Positions 1 to 8,346 of a DNA stretch of 61,288 bases are shown in pieces; position 1 is the first letter of the stretch; each line of letters opens with the position of its first letter. A program made the position numbers and the translations under genes. The notes beneath the pieces are model-generated. The model was not told the DNA's origin, ran no database searches, and worked only from the letters and a program-made list of their open reading frames with translations. This DNA comes from CAYVAP01 sp964343195 (lineage in GTDB: Bacteria > Bacteroidota > Bacteroidia > J057): positions 1 through 61,288 of the forward strand of contig CAYFIR010000019.1 in assembly GCA_964343195.1 (NCBI GenBank). The letters run 5' to 3'.

Positions 1-265
1 CTTACTTCTTTTGAAAAAGAAGTAAGTCCCGCTGAAGGCGAAATAGCACTTTCAGAGGAAGCATATTCAAAATCCATTTGCGGAGCTAGAAAAAAGGTAG
101 GTCCCGCTGATCCGCGATCCCGCGAAGCGGGGAGGCGAAATAGCACTTTCAGAGGAAGCATATTCAAAATCCGATTGCGGAGCTAAAAAAAAAGTAAGTC
201 CCGCTGATCCGCGATCCCGTGAAACGGGGAGGCGAATTAGCACTTTCAAAGGAAGCAGATTAAAT
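1..265. repeat. Three tandem imperfect repeats with a modular hairpin
   Basis: A perfect palindrome (1-26, 12-base arms CTTACTTCTTTT and AAAAGAAGTAAG) leads into three direct copies of a 72-98 base unit starting near 21, 95 and 192. Each copy holds GTCCCGCTGA, then GCGAAatAGCACTTTCAgAGG, with an A-rich tail in the first two. Copies two and three carry about 24 extra bases containing a small hairpin (CCCGC-GAA-GCGGG in copy two, CCCGT-GAA-ACGGG in copy three), and copy one lacks it. No coding function is seen. The array lies just beyond the stop of the tube-protein gene. Confidence 0.8.
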
Positions 266-299
266 GACAACTGGCGGGGTTGGAAAACCTGTCAGGTTT

Positions 300-746
300 T
301 CATTTCGAAATCTCCATCGACTCAAATGCCACCTCCAGCGTGTCTATGGCGGCCTCATTGCCATCGGACTTCAGGTCAGTACCTGTGATCTTTGTAGGCC
401 AGGCTTGGTAGAGTTTCCATTTCATGGTAGGCTTTCCGGATTCATCCAGGAGTTCTATGGTGATGGTTTTGCGCTTGATGGTATTCAGCTGAATTTCCTT
501 GAACCAGTCAAAAAACTTGTTGTCGCCTACAAACACCCCACGCTTCATCGTAACGTTTCCATACTTCTTCAATCCGGGCATTTTGATGGGCGAGTGAACT
601 TTGCTGTCGCTATGTCGATATTCTATGATCTGGGCTTCTGCATCCAGACCACTCACTTCCGAAAAACTCACAGTTGTATCATCCCAGCTTACCTTGAAGT
701 AAAACCTGGGCATGGGCCATACGGCATTTTCCTTTTCTCCAGCCAT
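300..746 (-). CDS. gp19-like phage tail tube protein (contractile injection system type)
   Basis: A 148-residue protein of the T4 gp19/conserved phage tail-tube family, the inner-tube subunit of contractile tails and of extracellular contractile injection systems. Family features seen are the N-terminal PMPRFYFKVSWD strand, FSEVSGLDAEAQIIEYRHSD, then KMPGLKKYGNVTMKRG and a C-terminal ALEV/ME-type strand (TLEVAFESMEI). The start is the ATG at 746, because the family begins about ten residues before PMPRFYF; an upstream in-frame start would add 15 unconserved residues. The gene follows coaE by 68 bases on the same strand. No sheath, baseplate, spike or ATPase gene lies nearby, so it is either a lone gene or a component whose partners are elsewhere. 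Its function beyond the family assignment is inferred. Confidence 0.85.
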   Translation of the reverse strand: MAGEKENAVWPMPRFYFKVSWDDTTVSFSEVSGLDAEAQIIEYRHSDSKVHSPIKMPGLKKYGNVTMKRGVFVGDNKFFDWFKEIQLNTIKRKTITIELLDESGKPTMKWKLYQAWPTKITGTDLKSDGNEAAIDTLEVAFESMEISK

Positions 747-814
747 GATTTGATTGGGGGTTTGACCTGAATATACCACCCAAAACAGCAAATAGCACTA
801 TCTAAAGATGTACT

Positions 815-1426
815 TTAAACCCTCAGCCTCTCCAGCCCCGCCATTATCTGAGGCAAAATATGTTGCGCGCCATCGTTGATGATGGCAAAATCGGCCCGGT
901 GCAGCTTTTCCTGCTCGGATAGTTGCTTGTCCATCCGGGACAGGATCGCTTGTTCTTCCGCTCCATCCCGCTGCATGGCGCGCTGTAACCGCACACTTTT
1001 GGGTGCATAGACCGTCCAGACATGGTCTACCGTTTTGTAAGCTCCGGATTCGTAGAGGATGGCCGCTTCTTTAAAGGCCAATTGATGGCCTTCTTTGGTT
1101 CGCTTCTCCTGCTCCCAGTTGATCCAGTCCCGGCCAGTCTCTGGATGGACGATGGCATTGAGCTTTTTTAATTTCGCTGGATCATTGAAAACCTGCTGGC
1201 CCAGATAGGCTCGGTTCAATGTGCCATCGGAAAAGTATGCTTCTTCTCCGAACTCCGCCTTGACACCCGAGACGATGGTTTCGTTTTCTACCATCAGGGC
1301 CTTGGCGCGGGCATCGGCATAGTAAACGGGAAACCCCAGAGACTCCAGTACCATTCCCACACGACTTTTGCCGCTGCCTATTCCGCCTGTAATTCCTACA
1401 CTGAGTGGTTGGTATGAAATAGCCAT
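815..1426 (-). CDS. coaE: Dephospho-CoA kinase
   Basis: A 203-residue protein of normal family length that phosphorylates the 3'-hydroxyl of dephospho-CoA with ATP, the last step of coenzyme A synthesis in the cytoplasm. It opens with the family P-loop GITGGIGSGKS (lysine 20), followed by the YYADARAKAL segment typical of CoaE (usually V.DAD..A) and the HP.. motif (AIVHPETGRDW) of the CoA-binding region. The LYESGAYKTVDHVWTVYAP stretch matches the family's core strand (canonical PLLFE...D.V..V). The gene begins only 5 bases after the polyphosphate glucokinase stop, so the two are probably cotranscribed. Assignment is secure. Confidence 0.95.
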   Translation of the reverse strand: MAISYQPLSVGITGGIGSGKSRVGMVLESLGFPVYYADARAKALMVENETIVSGVKAEFGEEAYFSDGTLNRAYLGQQVFNDPAKLKKLNAIVHPETGRDWINWEQEKRTKEGHQLAFKEAAILYESGAYKTVDHVWTVYAPKSVRLQRAMQRDGAEEQAILSRMDKQLSEQEKLHRADFAIINDGAQHILPQIMAGLERLRV

Positions 1427-1431
1427 GAGTT

Positions 1432-2187
1432 TCAGGATGCAGAAGAAGGAGCCATCTGAGCTTTTGCAGCTAATGCTGCCCCAATGATGCCAGCCTGGTT
1501 CAAAAGTTTGGCGGGAATCACCGGAGTGGTAATATTTATCTGGTCCTGATATTTGGCAAACTTCTTACTTACCCCACCTCCAATGATGAAGAGGTCTGGA
1601 TAAAAGAGGCCCTCCACATGCTTCAGGTACTCATTGAGGCGTTTGCCCCACTTGTGCCACTCCAGATCTTCTTTTTTTCGGACAGAATCTGCTGCGTAAT
1701 GCTCTGCAATGCCGCCTTTGAAGCGCAGGTGGCCCAACTCGGTATTTGGCAGCAGAATCCCATCATTGATGATGGCGCTGCCGATCCCCGTACCGACGGT
1801 CAGCAGGATGATGAGTCCGTCGCGGCGGCTTCCAGCCCCAAATTTCTCTTCGGCCAGACCCGCTGCATCGGCATCATTGACAATGGTAACCGGACATCCA
1901 ACTGCTTCGTGCAGGATGTTCTGAGCGTCGGTACCGATCCACTTTTTGTCGATGTTGGCGGCAGTTCGGGCAATGCCATGCTGCACCACGGCAGGAAATC
2001 CAACGCCAACAGGCCCCTTCCAGTCAAAATGCTTGACCAGGCGATGAAAAGTTTGGGCCACGGCCTGCGGGGTAGCCGGCTGTGGGGTGTCGAGTCGGTA
2101 ACGTTCCGACAGCATTTCGCCATTGTCTGTATTGATGATAGCACCTTTGATGCCGGATCCGCCAATATCTACGCCTAGTACTTCCAC
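1432..2187 (-). CDS. ppgK: Polyphosphate glucokinase (ROK family)
   Basis: A 251-residue ROK-family sugar kinase whose motifs match polyphosphate-glucose phosphotransferases. It has DIGGSGIKGA (residues 7-16), the GPVGVGFPAVVQ loop, RTAANIDKKWIGTD typical of PPGK, catalytic NDADAAG, and the phosphate loop TVGTGIGSA. It would phosphorylate glucose to glucose-6-phosphate using polyphosphate and/or ATP. The start codon is GTG at 2187, directly before the conserved EVLGVDIGG. It heads a probable two-gene unit with coaE. Glucose released by the mannan pathway elsewhere in the window is a plausible substrate, but that link is inference. Confidence 0.9.
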   Translation of the reverse strand: MEVLGVDIGGSGIKGAIINTDNGEMLSERYRLDTPQPATPQAVAQTFHRLVKHFDWKGPVGVGFPAVVQHGIARTAANIDKKWIGTDAQNILHEAVGCPVTIVNDADAAGLAEEKFGAGSRRDGLIILLTVGTGIGSAIINDGILLPNTELGHLRFKGGIAEHYAADSVRKKEDLEWHKWGKRLNEYLKHVEGLFYPDLFIIGGGVSKKFAKYQDQINITTPVIPAKLLNQAGIIGAALAAKAQMAPSSAS

Positions 2188-2301
2188 AATTGTCTGTTTA
2201 CAATTTGATAATATTGGCTAAATATAAAGGGTTGGACAAGCATAGCCAAACCCAATCAAATAAACTATGTAATAGATTGATATTGAGTGTGTTATGGTTG
2301 G

Positions 2302-2829
2302 CTATCGCCGATAGGTTCCAAAATTGACTTCGGTAGAATGGGGGGCTCTGAGGTATTGGTTCAGGGCAAAAGTACTGGAAGTGAAGGCGATGTCTTCGAA
2401 TGGAATTTCTTCAGGAGAAAAGAGGCCTGCTTCCAGAGATTCCGGGCCGATGTCGAGTTGAGGGCTTTTCATCTGGGCGAGGAATATCACATACACCTGC
2501 CCGATCTGGGGGATGTCGTAGATGGTCTGGAGGTGAAGAATCTCGACTTCGGCACCAGACTCCTCGCGGGTCTCCCGCAACGCCCCTTCTTTGAGGGTCT
2601 CCCCGTTTTCCAGGTAGCCAGCAGGCAGATTCCAATAGCCCGCTCTTGGTTCGATGGCCCTTCGGCAAAGCAGTATTTTGTCTTCCCAGATGGGAAGGCA
2701 GCCGACGATCACCTTGGGATTTTGGTAGTGGATGGTCTGACAGTTGGGGCAAATGTGGCGGGGGCGATTATCCCCTTCGGGGATATCAAAAATAAGTTCG
2801 GAGCTTCCACACTGGCTGCAATAATTCAC
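2302..2829 (-). CDS. Nudix hydrolase with N-terminal zinc ribbon
   Basis: A 175-residue cytoplasmic hydrolase of nucleoside-diphosphate-linked substrates. The N-terminus has a four-cysteine zinc ribbon (Cys4, Cys7, Cys27, Cys30), as in the NudC/ADP-ribose pyrophosphatase group. The Nudix box follows as GYLENGETLKEGALRETREE followed by SG, matching GX5EX7REUXEEXG in full. The start is a GTG at 2829, immediately before the conserved NYCSQCG, with no better ATG. It is on the same strand as ppgK but 114 bases away, so cotranscription is uncertain. The exact substrate cannot be read from sequence. Confidence 0.9.
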   Translation of the reverse strand: MNYCSQCGSSELIFDIPEGDNRPRHICPNCQTIHYQNPKVIVGCLPIWEDKILLCRRAIEPRAGYWNLPAGYLENGETLKEGALRETREESGAEVEILHLQTIYDIPQIGQVYVIFLAQMKSPQLDIGPESLEAGLFSPEEIPFEDIAFTSSTFALNQYLRAPHSTEVNFGTYRR

Positions 2830-2974
2830 AAAATTGGATTACATATTAAAATTCAGAAATATCAAAACCATTAGGCAAAAGTAATTGTTTCTGTCTTATT
2901 CTCTGGCTACCAGTCTCAGCAAAAGATAATGGATGTTGAGGTTTGGTAGGCTGTTACTCAATTACTTAGATTTC

Positions 2975-4495
2975 ATGAATCAGCCTCAACACATTACGGT
3001 CATAGGTTCAGGTTTTGCCGGACTGTCAGTTGCTACTTCATTAGGGCAGGCGGGTTATCGGGTTACCATACTCGAAAAAAACGACCAGCCAGGGGGGCGT
3101 GCCCGTCGTTGGCTCAAGGACGGCTTCAACTTCGACATGGGCCCCAGCTGGTACTGGATGCCGGATGTGTTTGAGTCCTACTTCGAAAAATTTGGCCACA
3201 AGGTCTCGGATTTCTATGATCTCCATCGGCTTGCTCCCAGCTATCGGGTCTATTTTGAGGAAGGAGACCATGTGGACATACCTGCCACCCGTGAGGGGCT
3301 GATCGAATTATTCGAAAAAGAAGAACCTGGCAGTGGACCTCGGCTGGAGGAATTTCTCAAGCAGGCGGAATACAAGTACAAGGTGGGAATGGGGGAATAT
3401 GTGCATCGACCTTCCCACCACATTGGCGAATTCATCGACCTGCGCCTCATCCGTGAGAGCTTTCGCATCCAGATGTTTTCCAGCATGGCCAAGCACGTGC
3501 GCAAGTTCTTCACCAACCCCCGCCTGATCAAGATCCTGGAATTTCCCGTGCTGTTTTTGGGAGCGACACCCGAAAATACCCCCGCCCTTTATAGCATGAT
3601 GAACCACGCTGACCTCACCCTCGGCACCTGGTATCCCATGGGGGGCATGAACAGGATCGTTCAGGGAATGGTCAAAGTGGCAGAGAAGCATGGGGTGAAG
3701 ATCGAGCTGAACACCGAGGTCAAGCACATCGAAGTGAAAGGCGGCATTGCCAGCCGATTACACACCAACCGGGGCGTATTTGACACCGATCTGGTGATCG
3801 CCAATGCCGACTATCAGCACACCGATCAGAAGCTGCTCGATCCCGCCTATCGCAACTACTCCGCCAAATACTGGGACAAGCGCGTCATGTCCCCTTCCAG
3901 CCTGTTGTTCTACCTGGGCATCAACGAACGAATTCCGAACCTCAAGCACCACAACCTCTTTTTTGACGAAGACTTCAAGCTCCACGCCAGGGAAATCTAC
4001 ACCACACCCAAGTGGCCCAGCAAGCCGCTTTTTTACGCCTGTGTGCCCAGCAAGACCGATAAAAGCGTAGCACCAGAAGGGCATGAGAATGTGTTCCTGC
4101 TCGTTCCCCTGGCCCCTGGTCTGGAGGACAGCGAGGAAATGCGCGAAAAGTACTACCACATCATCATGGATCGGCTGGAGAAATTCACTGGCACCAGCGT
4201 GCGCGACAAGGTCATCCTCAAGCGCAGCTATGCCATGCAGGACTTCGAGAAGGACTACCATTCCTTCAAGGGCAACGCCTACGGCCTCGCCAATACCCTG
4301 TTGCAAACGGCCTTCTTCAAGCCCAAACTTCGCTCACGCAAAGTTGGAAACCTCTGGTACACAGGTCAATTGACCGTACCCGGGCCGGGAGTTCCCCCCA
4401 GTCTGATCTCAGGGGAAGTCGTCGCGAAGGAGATCATCAAGCAGTATGGGAAAGTGGAGTCTCCTGCAAAGGCACCTGTGGAAGTAACTTCCTGA
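2975..4495 (+). CDS. crtI: Phytoene desaturase (CrtI-type carotenoid oxidoreductase)
   Basis: A 506-residue FAD-dependent desaturase of the CrtI family, introducing double bases of unsaturation into phytoene or a related carotenoid. The N-terminal dinucleotide fold ITVIGSGFAGLSVATSLG is followed by GGRARRW and the CrtI segment DMGPSWYWMPDVFE. The C-terminal FAD signature reads GQLTVPGPGVPPSLISG. The ATG at 2975 is chosen because the Rossmann strand starts six residues in; an upstream in-frame start adds 14 residues. No phytoene synthase or cyclase lies beside it, although crtB is often adjacent in Bacteroidota, so its pathway partners must be elsewhere. It converges on the next gene with only 26 bases between stops. 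Confidence 0.9.
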   Translation: MNQPQHITVIGSGFAGLSVATSLGQAGYRVTILEKNDQPGGRARRWLKDGFNFDMGPSWYWMPDVFESYFEKFGHKVSDFYDLHRLAPSYRVYFEEGDHVDIPATREGLIELFEKEEPGSGPRLEEFLKQAEYKYKVGMGEYVHRPSHHIGEFIDLRLIRESFRIQMFSSMAKHVRKFFTNPRLIKILEFPVLFLGATPENTPALYSMMNHADLTLGTWYPMGGMNRIVQGMVKVAEKHGVKIELNTEVKHIEVKGGIASRLHTNRGVFDTDLVIANADYQHTDQKLLDPAYRNYSAKYWDKRVMSPSSLLFYLGINERIPNLKHHNLFFDEDFKLHAREIYTTPKWPSKPLFYACVPSKTDKSVAPEGHENVFLLVPLAPGLEDSEEMREKYYHIIMDRLEKFTGTSVRDKVILKRSYAMQDFEKDYHSFKGNAYGLANTLLQTAFFKPKLRSRKVGNLWYTGQLTVPGPGVPPSLISGEVVAKEIIKQYGKVESPAKAPVEVTS

Positions 4496-4521
4496 TGCTT
4501 CGTAACATCTCAACATCTTCC

Positions 4522-6762
4522 TTAAAATTTCCACATCACCTGTAGCTTCAGGTCGGTGCGGGTAGGGGTGTAAATCTCGTTGAGGCCCGTCCCCTGCTGA
4601 TACACCATGTAGGTCTCTCCTGGAGGGGCAGCATCGACGAAAGGAGGTCGCTGTAGCTCGCCGATTTCCCGCAGCCTGGTCTGAGAGATTCGCACCCAGA
4701 ACTGAAGCTGTCGGGTCGGTTTGTAGTTGAGAATCAGGTAGTAGCGATTGCCTTTGTTGTAATAGGGCGGAATGGAAAAAAAGCCGAGCACATCATTTTC
4801 GTAGGCATAAATCCGGGCGTCGTAGTCCGATACGTCGAAAATGGCATAGCGTCCGGTGAGCTTCCACTTGTAGCCGATTTTCCAGGAGAGGTCCTGATAC
4901 AGGAGAAATCCACGATCGCGCTGTCGCTCCTGCTGGTACCAGCTAAATTCCATCCGGGTGCGGTAAAGAATGTCGCGGGTTACCCGGGTCTCAAAATGCA
5001 ACCGCCACTGCTGTTTTTGGCTGAAGGTCAGGTAGCTGACCTGCTGTCCAGCGGGATACACGTCGGCATTGAGTTCCTTGTAATCATTGCGAAAGCGGGT
5101 GTAGATCAGGGTGCCTCGCTTGGGCTTGTAGGACACCTGTCCCAGGAATTCCCATCCCTTGGAGGGATAATCAGTCTGAAATTTGTTCCAGGGAAAGCGG
5201 TACTGGTCAAAATAGGCATTGATCGTCCACTTTGGATTGGGGGCAATGCGCAGTCCCATGTACAGCCCGGTTTCGTTTTGAGCGGCAGTGGGCCTTTCGG
5301 CGAAGACATAGGCTTTGTTGCTGTGAAAGTCCTTGTCAAAATGTCGTGCGACCACAGAAAGGTCCACCGTCGGAGCCAGGCTGCTCATGAATCCCACGAC
5401 GGCTCCCATGCCACCCGACCGCGATCTTGCCACTTCGCCAAAGAAATTGAAATTCTGGATCACCCAGTCAAAGTCGATGGAATTGAGGTAGTTGAGATCA
5501 CCGCGAAAGTCAAACTGATTGTAACTGTTGTACACCCGATCCAGCGGTGCGCCAAACTGCTGCACATAGTGCGTCGTCCCAATGGATAGGGTAGGGCTGC
5601 GGTATTCGACGCGGGTGCCGTAGGCGGTTTCGAGGATGGCGCGGCGATTGGCGAGTTCGGTTGGGGTGCGGTGCAGGCCACTGATCTGCAGGCCCGATGC
5701 CAGCAGGGCCTCCTCGGTCAGGGTATCCCGCTCGGCCACTGAAGCGTCGAGTCGCAGCCTTGAGAAAAAGCCCGTCACATAGACATCGCCAAAGGCCAGG
5801 GTTGCCGCCGCTCCGCGCAGAAACTGATTTTCATTTACGGAGGAATAGGGTCGCAGGCCCACGCTCGGCATCTTGGCTCCACGCACGCTTTGGGCACTTT
5901 TCCCAAACCCCAGTCCCCGTGATAGGGTAATTCCCTGACCAACAGCGAGGTTGTAGTCGCCGATGACCAGCGATTTGAGGGCGCCATAGTTGGAAATGGC
6001 CACGTGCCCCGCCCAGAAGTCATATCCATATTGCCGTTGATCGGGATTCCAGGCAAAGGATTCGCCGGGGTCTTTTTCTCCCACGAGGGCAAAGCTCACG
6101 TTCTTGTTGTACCGCCCGCGAAAGCGGGTGTAGCTGCGCCAGGAGTTGCCTGCATAGCGTGTACTTAGCGAAGTATCCTGTCCGATCTGATTGCCCTCCT
6201 GATCCAGGACGGGCCGAAAAGTCGTATCCGGAGCGGTATAGCCCCGCTGGGTTTCGAGCACCGAGACGCCCCGCTGGATGAATTCGTATTCCATTCCCTC
6301 CCAGATGTCGCTCCAGCCAGGCCCAGCAGGGTGCTTCCCCCCGGGGCTGATGTCAGTTGCGCTGATATCCCTGACGGAGATGTAGGGTTGGATTTGGCGG
6401 ATGGTGCCCAGGTCAAAGCCCCGCACAGCTTGCAATTCATAAAGACTGGTTAGAGGGCCAAAGTTTTCGATGTGCTGGCGCAGGCCCTGATAGAGCAATT
6501 CACTCATGCCGGGCAGGAGGAGCAGGTCTTCCCTGGCAGCTGTGTTGAGGTCAAGTGGCTCTGCCTGCCATTCATTCAGCCGGTCGGTCAGGTAGGTGAA
6601 GTCCACCTGACTTTCGGTTTCGGTGCCAATGATCAGGTCCTCGATATTGGGATCGAGGTCTTCAGTCATGGGGCCAGGAAGGCTGTCGGGGCGCTGGGCC
6701 AGGGTGGGGGTTATCCAGCAGAAAAACAGAGATAGGAGAGCCAGAAATCGCAGTGCATGCAT
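4522..6762 (-). CDS. Helix-hairpin-helix protein with outer-membrane barrel-like C-terminus
   Basis: A 746-residue exported protein. The start at 6762 gives a clear signal peptide (MHALRFLALLSLFFCWITP, cleavage after TLAQ); an upstream start would bury it behind 33 residues. Residues about 65-125 hold two ComEA-like helix-hairpin-helix units, PLDLNTAAREDLLLLPGMS and LYELQAVRGFDLGTIRQI. The remaining 600 residues are alternating aromatic/polar strands (WRSYTRFRGRYNKNVSFAL, QVSYKPKRGTLIYTRFRND) ending in KLQVMWKF with a terminal phenylalanine, as in outer-membrane barrels. This architecture occurs widely in Bacteroidota, where it is usually annotated only as helix-hairpin-helix protein. A role in DNA passage across the outer membrane is possible but unproven. 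Confidence 0.75.
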   Translation of the reverse strand: MHALRFLALLSLFFCWITPTLAQRPDSLPGPMTEDLDPNIEDLIIGTETESQVDFTYLTDRLNEWQAEPLDLNTAAREDLLLLPGMSELLYQGLRQHIENFGPLTSLYELQAVRGFDLGTIRQIQPYISVRDISATDISPGGKHPAGPGWSDIWEGMEYEFIQRGVSVLETQRGYTAPDTTFRPVLDQEGNQIGQDTSLSTRYAGNSWRSYTRFRGRYNKNVSFALVGEKDPGESFAWNPDQRQYGYDFWAGHVAISNYGALKSLVIGDYNLAVGQGITLSRGLGFGKSAQSVRGAKMPSVGLRPYSSVNENQFLRGAAATLAFGDVYVTGFFSRLRLDASVAERDTLTEEALLASGLQISGLHRTPTELANRRAILETAYGTRVEYRSPTLSIGTTHYVQQFGAPLDRVYNSYNQFDFRGDLNYLNSIDFDWVIQNFNFFGEVARSRSGGMGAVVGFMSSLAPTVDLSVVARHFDKDFHSNKAYVFAERPTAAQNETGLYMGLRIAPNPKWTINAYFDQYRFPWNKFQTDYPSKGWEFLGQVSYKPKRGTLIYTRFRNDYKELNADVYPAGQQVSYLTFSQKQQWRLHFETRVTRDILYRTRMEFSWYQQERQRDRGFLLYQDLSWKIGYKWKLTGRYAIFDVSDYDARIYAYENDVLGFFSIPPYYNKGNRYYLILNYKPTRQLQFWVRISQTRLREIGELQRPPFVDAAPPGETYMVYQQGTGLNEIYTPTRTDLKLQVMWKF

Positions 6763-6984
6763 CGAAGCGGGATTTGGGCAGAAAGCTAAGAAAAACCCCT
6801 GAGCGACGGTAGTGGGGGAGGGGAAAATGCTCCCTTGTTTAGAATAACGCAGGAGGGGCAAGCCAGGTATTGCTCCCCATATGCTGGCGTAAGACTCCGT
6901 CTTGTGTCAGGTTTTTTCGGTCTCTGACCGCTACCCTCTTGGATCAGGACCCCGAAAACTACGTTCGGATGTCGGCCTCACCCC

Positions 6985-7016
6985 AAAAAAAGAGGCTGCC
7001 CTGATCGGACAGCCTC
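6985..7016 (-). terminator. Intrinsic terminator of the cbb3 operon
   Basis: Read on the minus strand, GAGGCTG and CAGCCTC form a 7-base-pair stem around an 11-base loop and are followed by seven T. It lies 31 bases beyond the ccoP stop and would end the ccoS-ccoNO-ccoQ-ccoP transcript. Confidence 0.8.
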
Positions 7017-7046
7017 GGTGCGATGTGATGGCAGCGGGTTCTCCAA

Positions 7047-8018
7047 TTAATTCATAGAGATGGCCTCGCCGGTCTCGGTAGTAGCCTCCTCCTCTGAGGG
7101 AGCATCTCCTTCCGCGGGTGCCTCTTCGGCTTCTGGCTCGTATAGGTCACCCTGAGGTTCTTTCATATTGGGAGGCGTTGTACCCACAAAGCTCATCAGG
7201 TAGCTGGCCACCTGCTGCATTTCTTCGGGACGCAGCTGATCCTGCCAGGCAATCATCCCCTTGGCGGGTACCCCGTACTTGATGGTAGAGAAGACGTTGG
7301 AAATGTCGCCTCCGTGGATCCAGTAGTTGTCGGCAAATGTAGGGCCGATGCCACCTTCACCGCTCATGCCATGGCAGGCAGCACAGTTGGCGTCGTAGAT
7401 AGCCTTGCCACTCTCCAGGGCAGAAGCATCTGCCAGTAGGGTTACATTGTTCTCATCTACAGAACTGGCAACAGTTTTCATGTACTCCTGCACTTCGGCT
7501 TCAGCCTGAGCCATTTCCTCCTCATATTGGCTGTCAGAGCTCCAGTCTCCAAATACGTGGAAGACCAGCAGGTACACAACCGACCATGCGATGGTGAAGT
7601 AGAACCCATACTTCCACCATGGGGGAAGGTTGTTGTCCAGTTCGCGGATGCCATCGTAGTCGTGGCCGAGGTCAATGTCAGCCTCTTTGGCTACAGGGAC
7701 AGCGTCAGTAAGCTTTTCTCTCATCCAGCCCCAGCTCCATGGCTGCTTGGCTGGCATCAGATCTTCTACCGCCTGTCCGGTTTCAGCGGCTTTGGCCTGT
7801 GCGGCTGCAGTCTTCTCTGCAAAGCGCGCACGCACCAGCGTAAGAATGGTAAAGGTCAGCAGCAAGGCAACTACAGCCATGACGATCATGGTGAACATGA
7901 TGGCTCTTAGCAGGTCCTGCTCGGTTATACCCCCGGCTTCTGCCTGGGCCCAAACCGCACTCCCCAGCCCCATCAGCAGGCTGAACAGCAACGTTCGAAT
8001 ATATAGCTTCTTAAACAT
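7047..8018 (-). CDS. ccoP: cbb3-type cytochrome c oxidase subunit III, single-haem form
   Basis: A 323-residue membrane-anchored cytochrome c subunit passing electrons to the CcoN catalytic core. It has an N-terminal hydrophobic segment, then a membrane helix (about 41-63), the CcoP/FixP signature NNLPPWWKYGFYFTIAW (about 129-145) with a second helix, and one c-type haem site, CAACH at residues 212-216. An acidic tail rich in Glu, Ala and Pro follows. Classical CcoP has two CXXCH sites; only one is present here. The gene follows ccoQ by 5 bases and is the last gene before the terminator. The ccoG and ccoH genes often found next are absent. Confidence 0.9.
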   Translation of the reverse strand: MFKKLYIRTLLFSLLMGLGSAVWAQAEAGGITEQDLLRAIMFTMIVMAVVALLLTFTILTLVRARFAEKTAAAQAKAAETGQAVEDLMPAKQPWSWGWMREKLTDAVPVAKEADIDLGHDYDGIRELDNNLPPWWKYGFYFTIAWSVVYLLVFHVFGDWSSDSQYEEEMAQAEAEVQEYMKTVASSVDENNVTLLADASALESGKAIYDANCAACHGMSGEGGIGPTFADNYWIHGGDISNVFSTIKYGVPAKGMIAWQDQLRPEEMQQVASYLMSFVGTTPPNMKEPQGDLYEPEAEEAPAEGDAPSEEEATTETGEAISMN

Positions 8019-8023
8019 GGCAG

Positions 8024-8224
8024 TCAGGATTGAGAATTAGTGGTTGATCGTGGAATGACGGGCTCATCTTCCTGTAAAGGCATGGAGGCCATCAGATTGA
8101 CTTCACTCTTTTTCATGCGGACTACGTAGACCAGCAGGCCAAGGAAGAAGGCGAAGAATATAACGAAAGCGAAAACTGGAAATATGTCGACTCCGGTCAG
8201 CGCTCTCAGGACGTCTTTATACAT
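8024..8224 (-). CDS. ccoQ: cbb3-type oxidase small subunit CcoQ-like
   Basis: A 66-residue single-pass membrane protein (helix at about 13-36, VFAFVIFFAFFLGLLVYVV), with a short charged tail containing KKSEVNL. Position between ccoNO and ccoP, size and topology identify it as the CcoQ-like subunit that stabilises the oxidase. The ATG at 8224 is preferred over a TTG three codons upstream. Sequence conservation in CcoQ is poor, so the call rests largely on context. Confidence 0.8.
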   Translation of the reverse strand: MYKDVLRALTGVDIFPVFAFVIFFAFFLGLLVYVVRMKKSEVNLMASMPLQEDEPVIPRSTTNSQS

Positions 8225-8254
8225 GGGTGACAAGTGTTAATGATGAATGGGGAA

Positions 8255-8337
8255 ATAAGGGATATAGGGTGTATAGGGGACAATTGGCGGGGAAATCAGG
8301 GTGCTACCTATATACCCCTATTCCCCCTATACACCTT
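8255..8337. repeat. Palindromic TATAGGGG-type intergenic repeat
   Basis: GGTGTATAGGGG (8268-8279) and its exact complement CCCCTATACACC (8324-8335) form a 12-base-pair stem around 44 bases; a second partial pairing involves ATAGGG and TACCCCTATT. It sits between ccoNO and ccoQ inside the operon, where it could act as an mRNA processing or stability hairpin. Related sequence occurs at 11414, 13880 and 42601. Confidence 0.75.
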
Positions 8338-8346
8338 TTCAATACC

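Noticed and set aside
2975..4495. Carotenoid biosynthesis cluster
   Set aside because: Only the desaturase is present; no synthase, cyclase or hydroxylase lies in the window.
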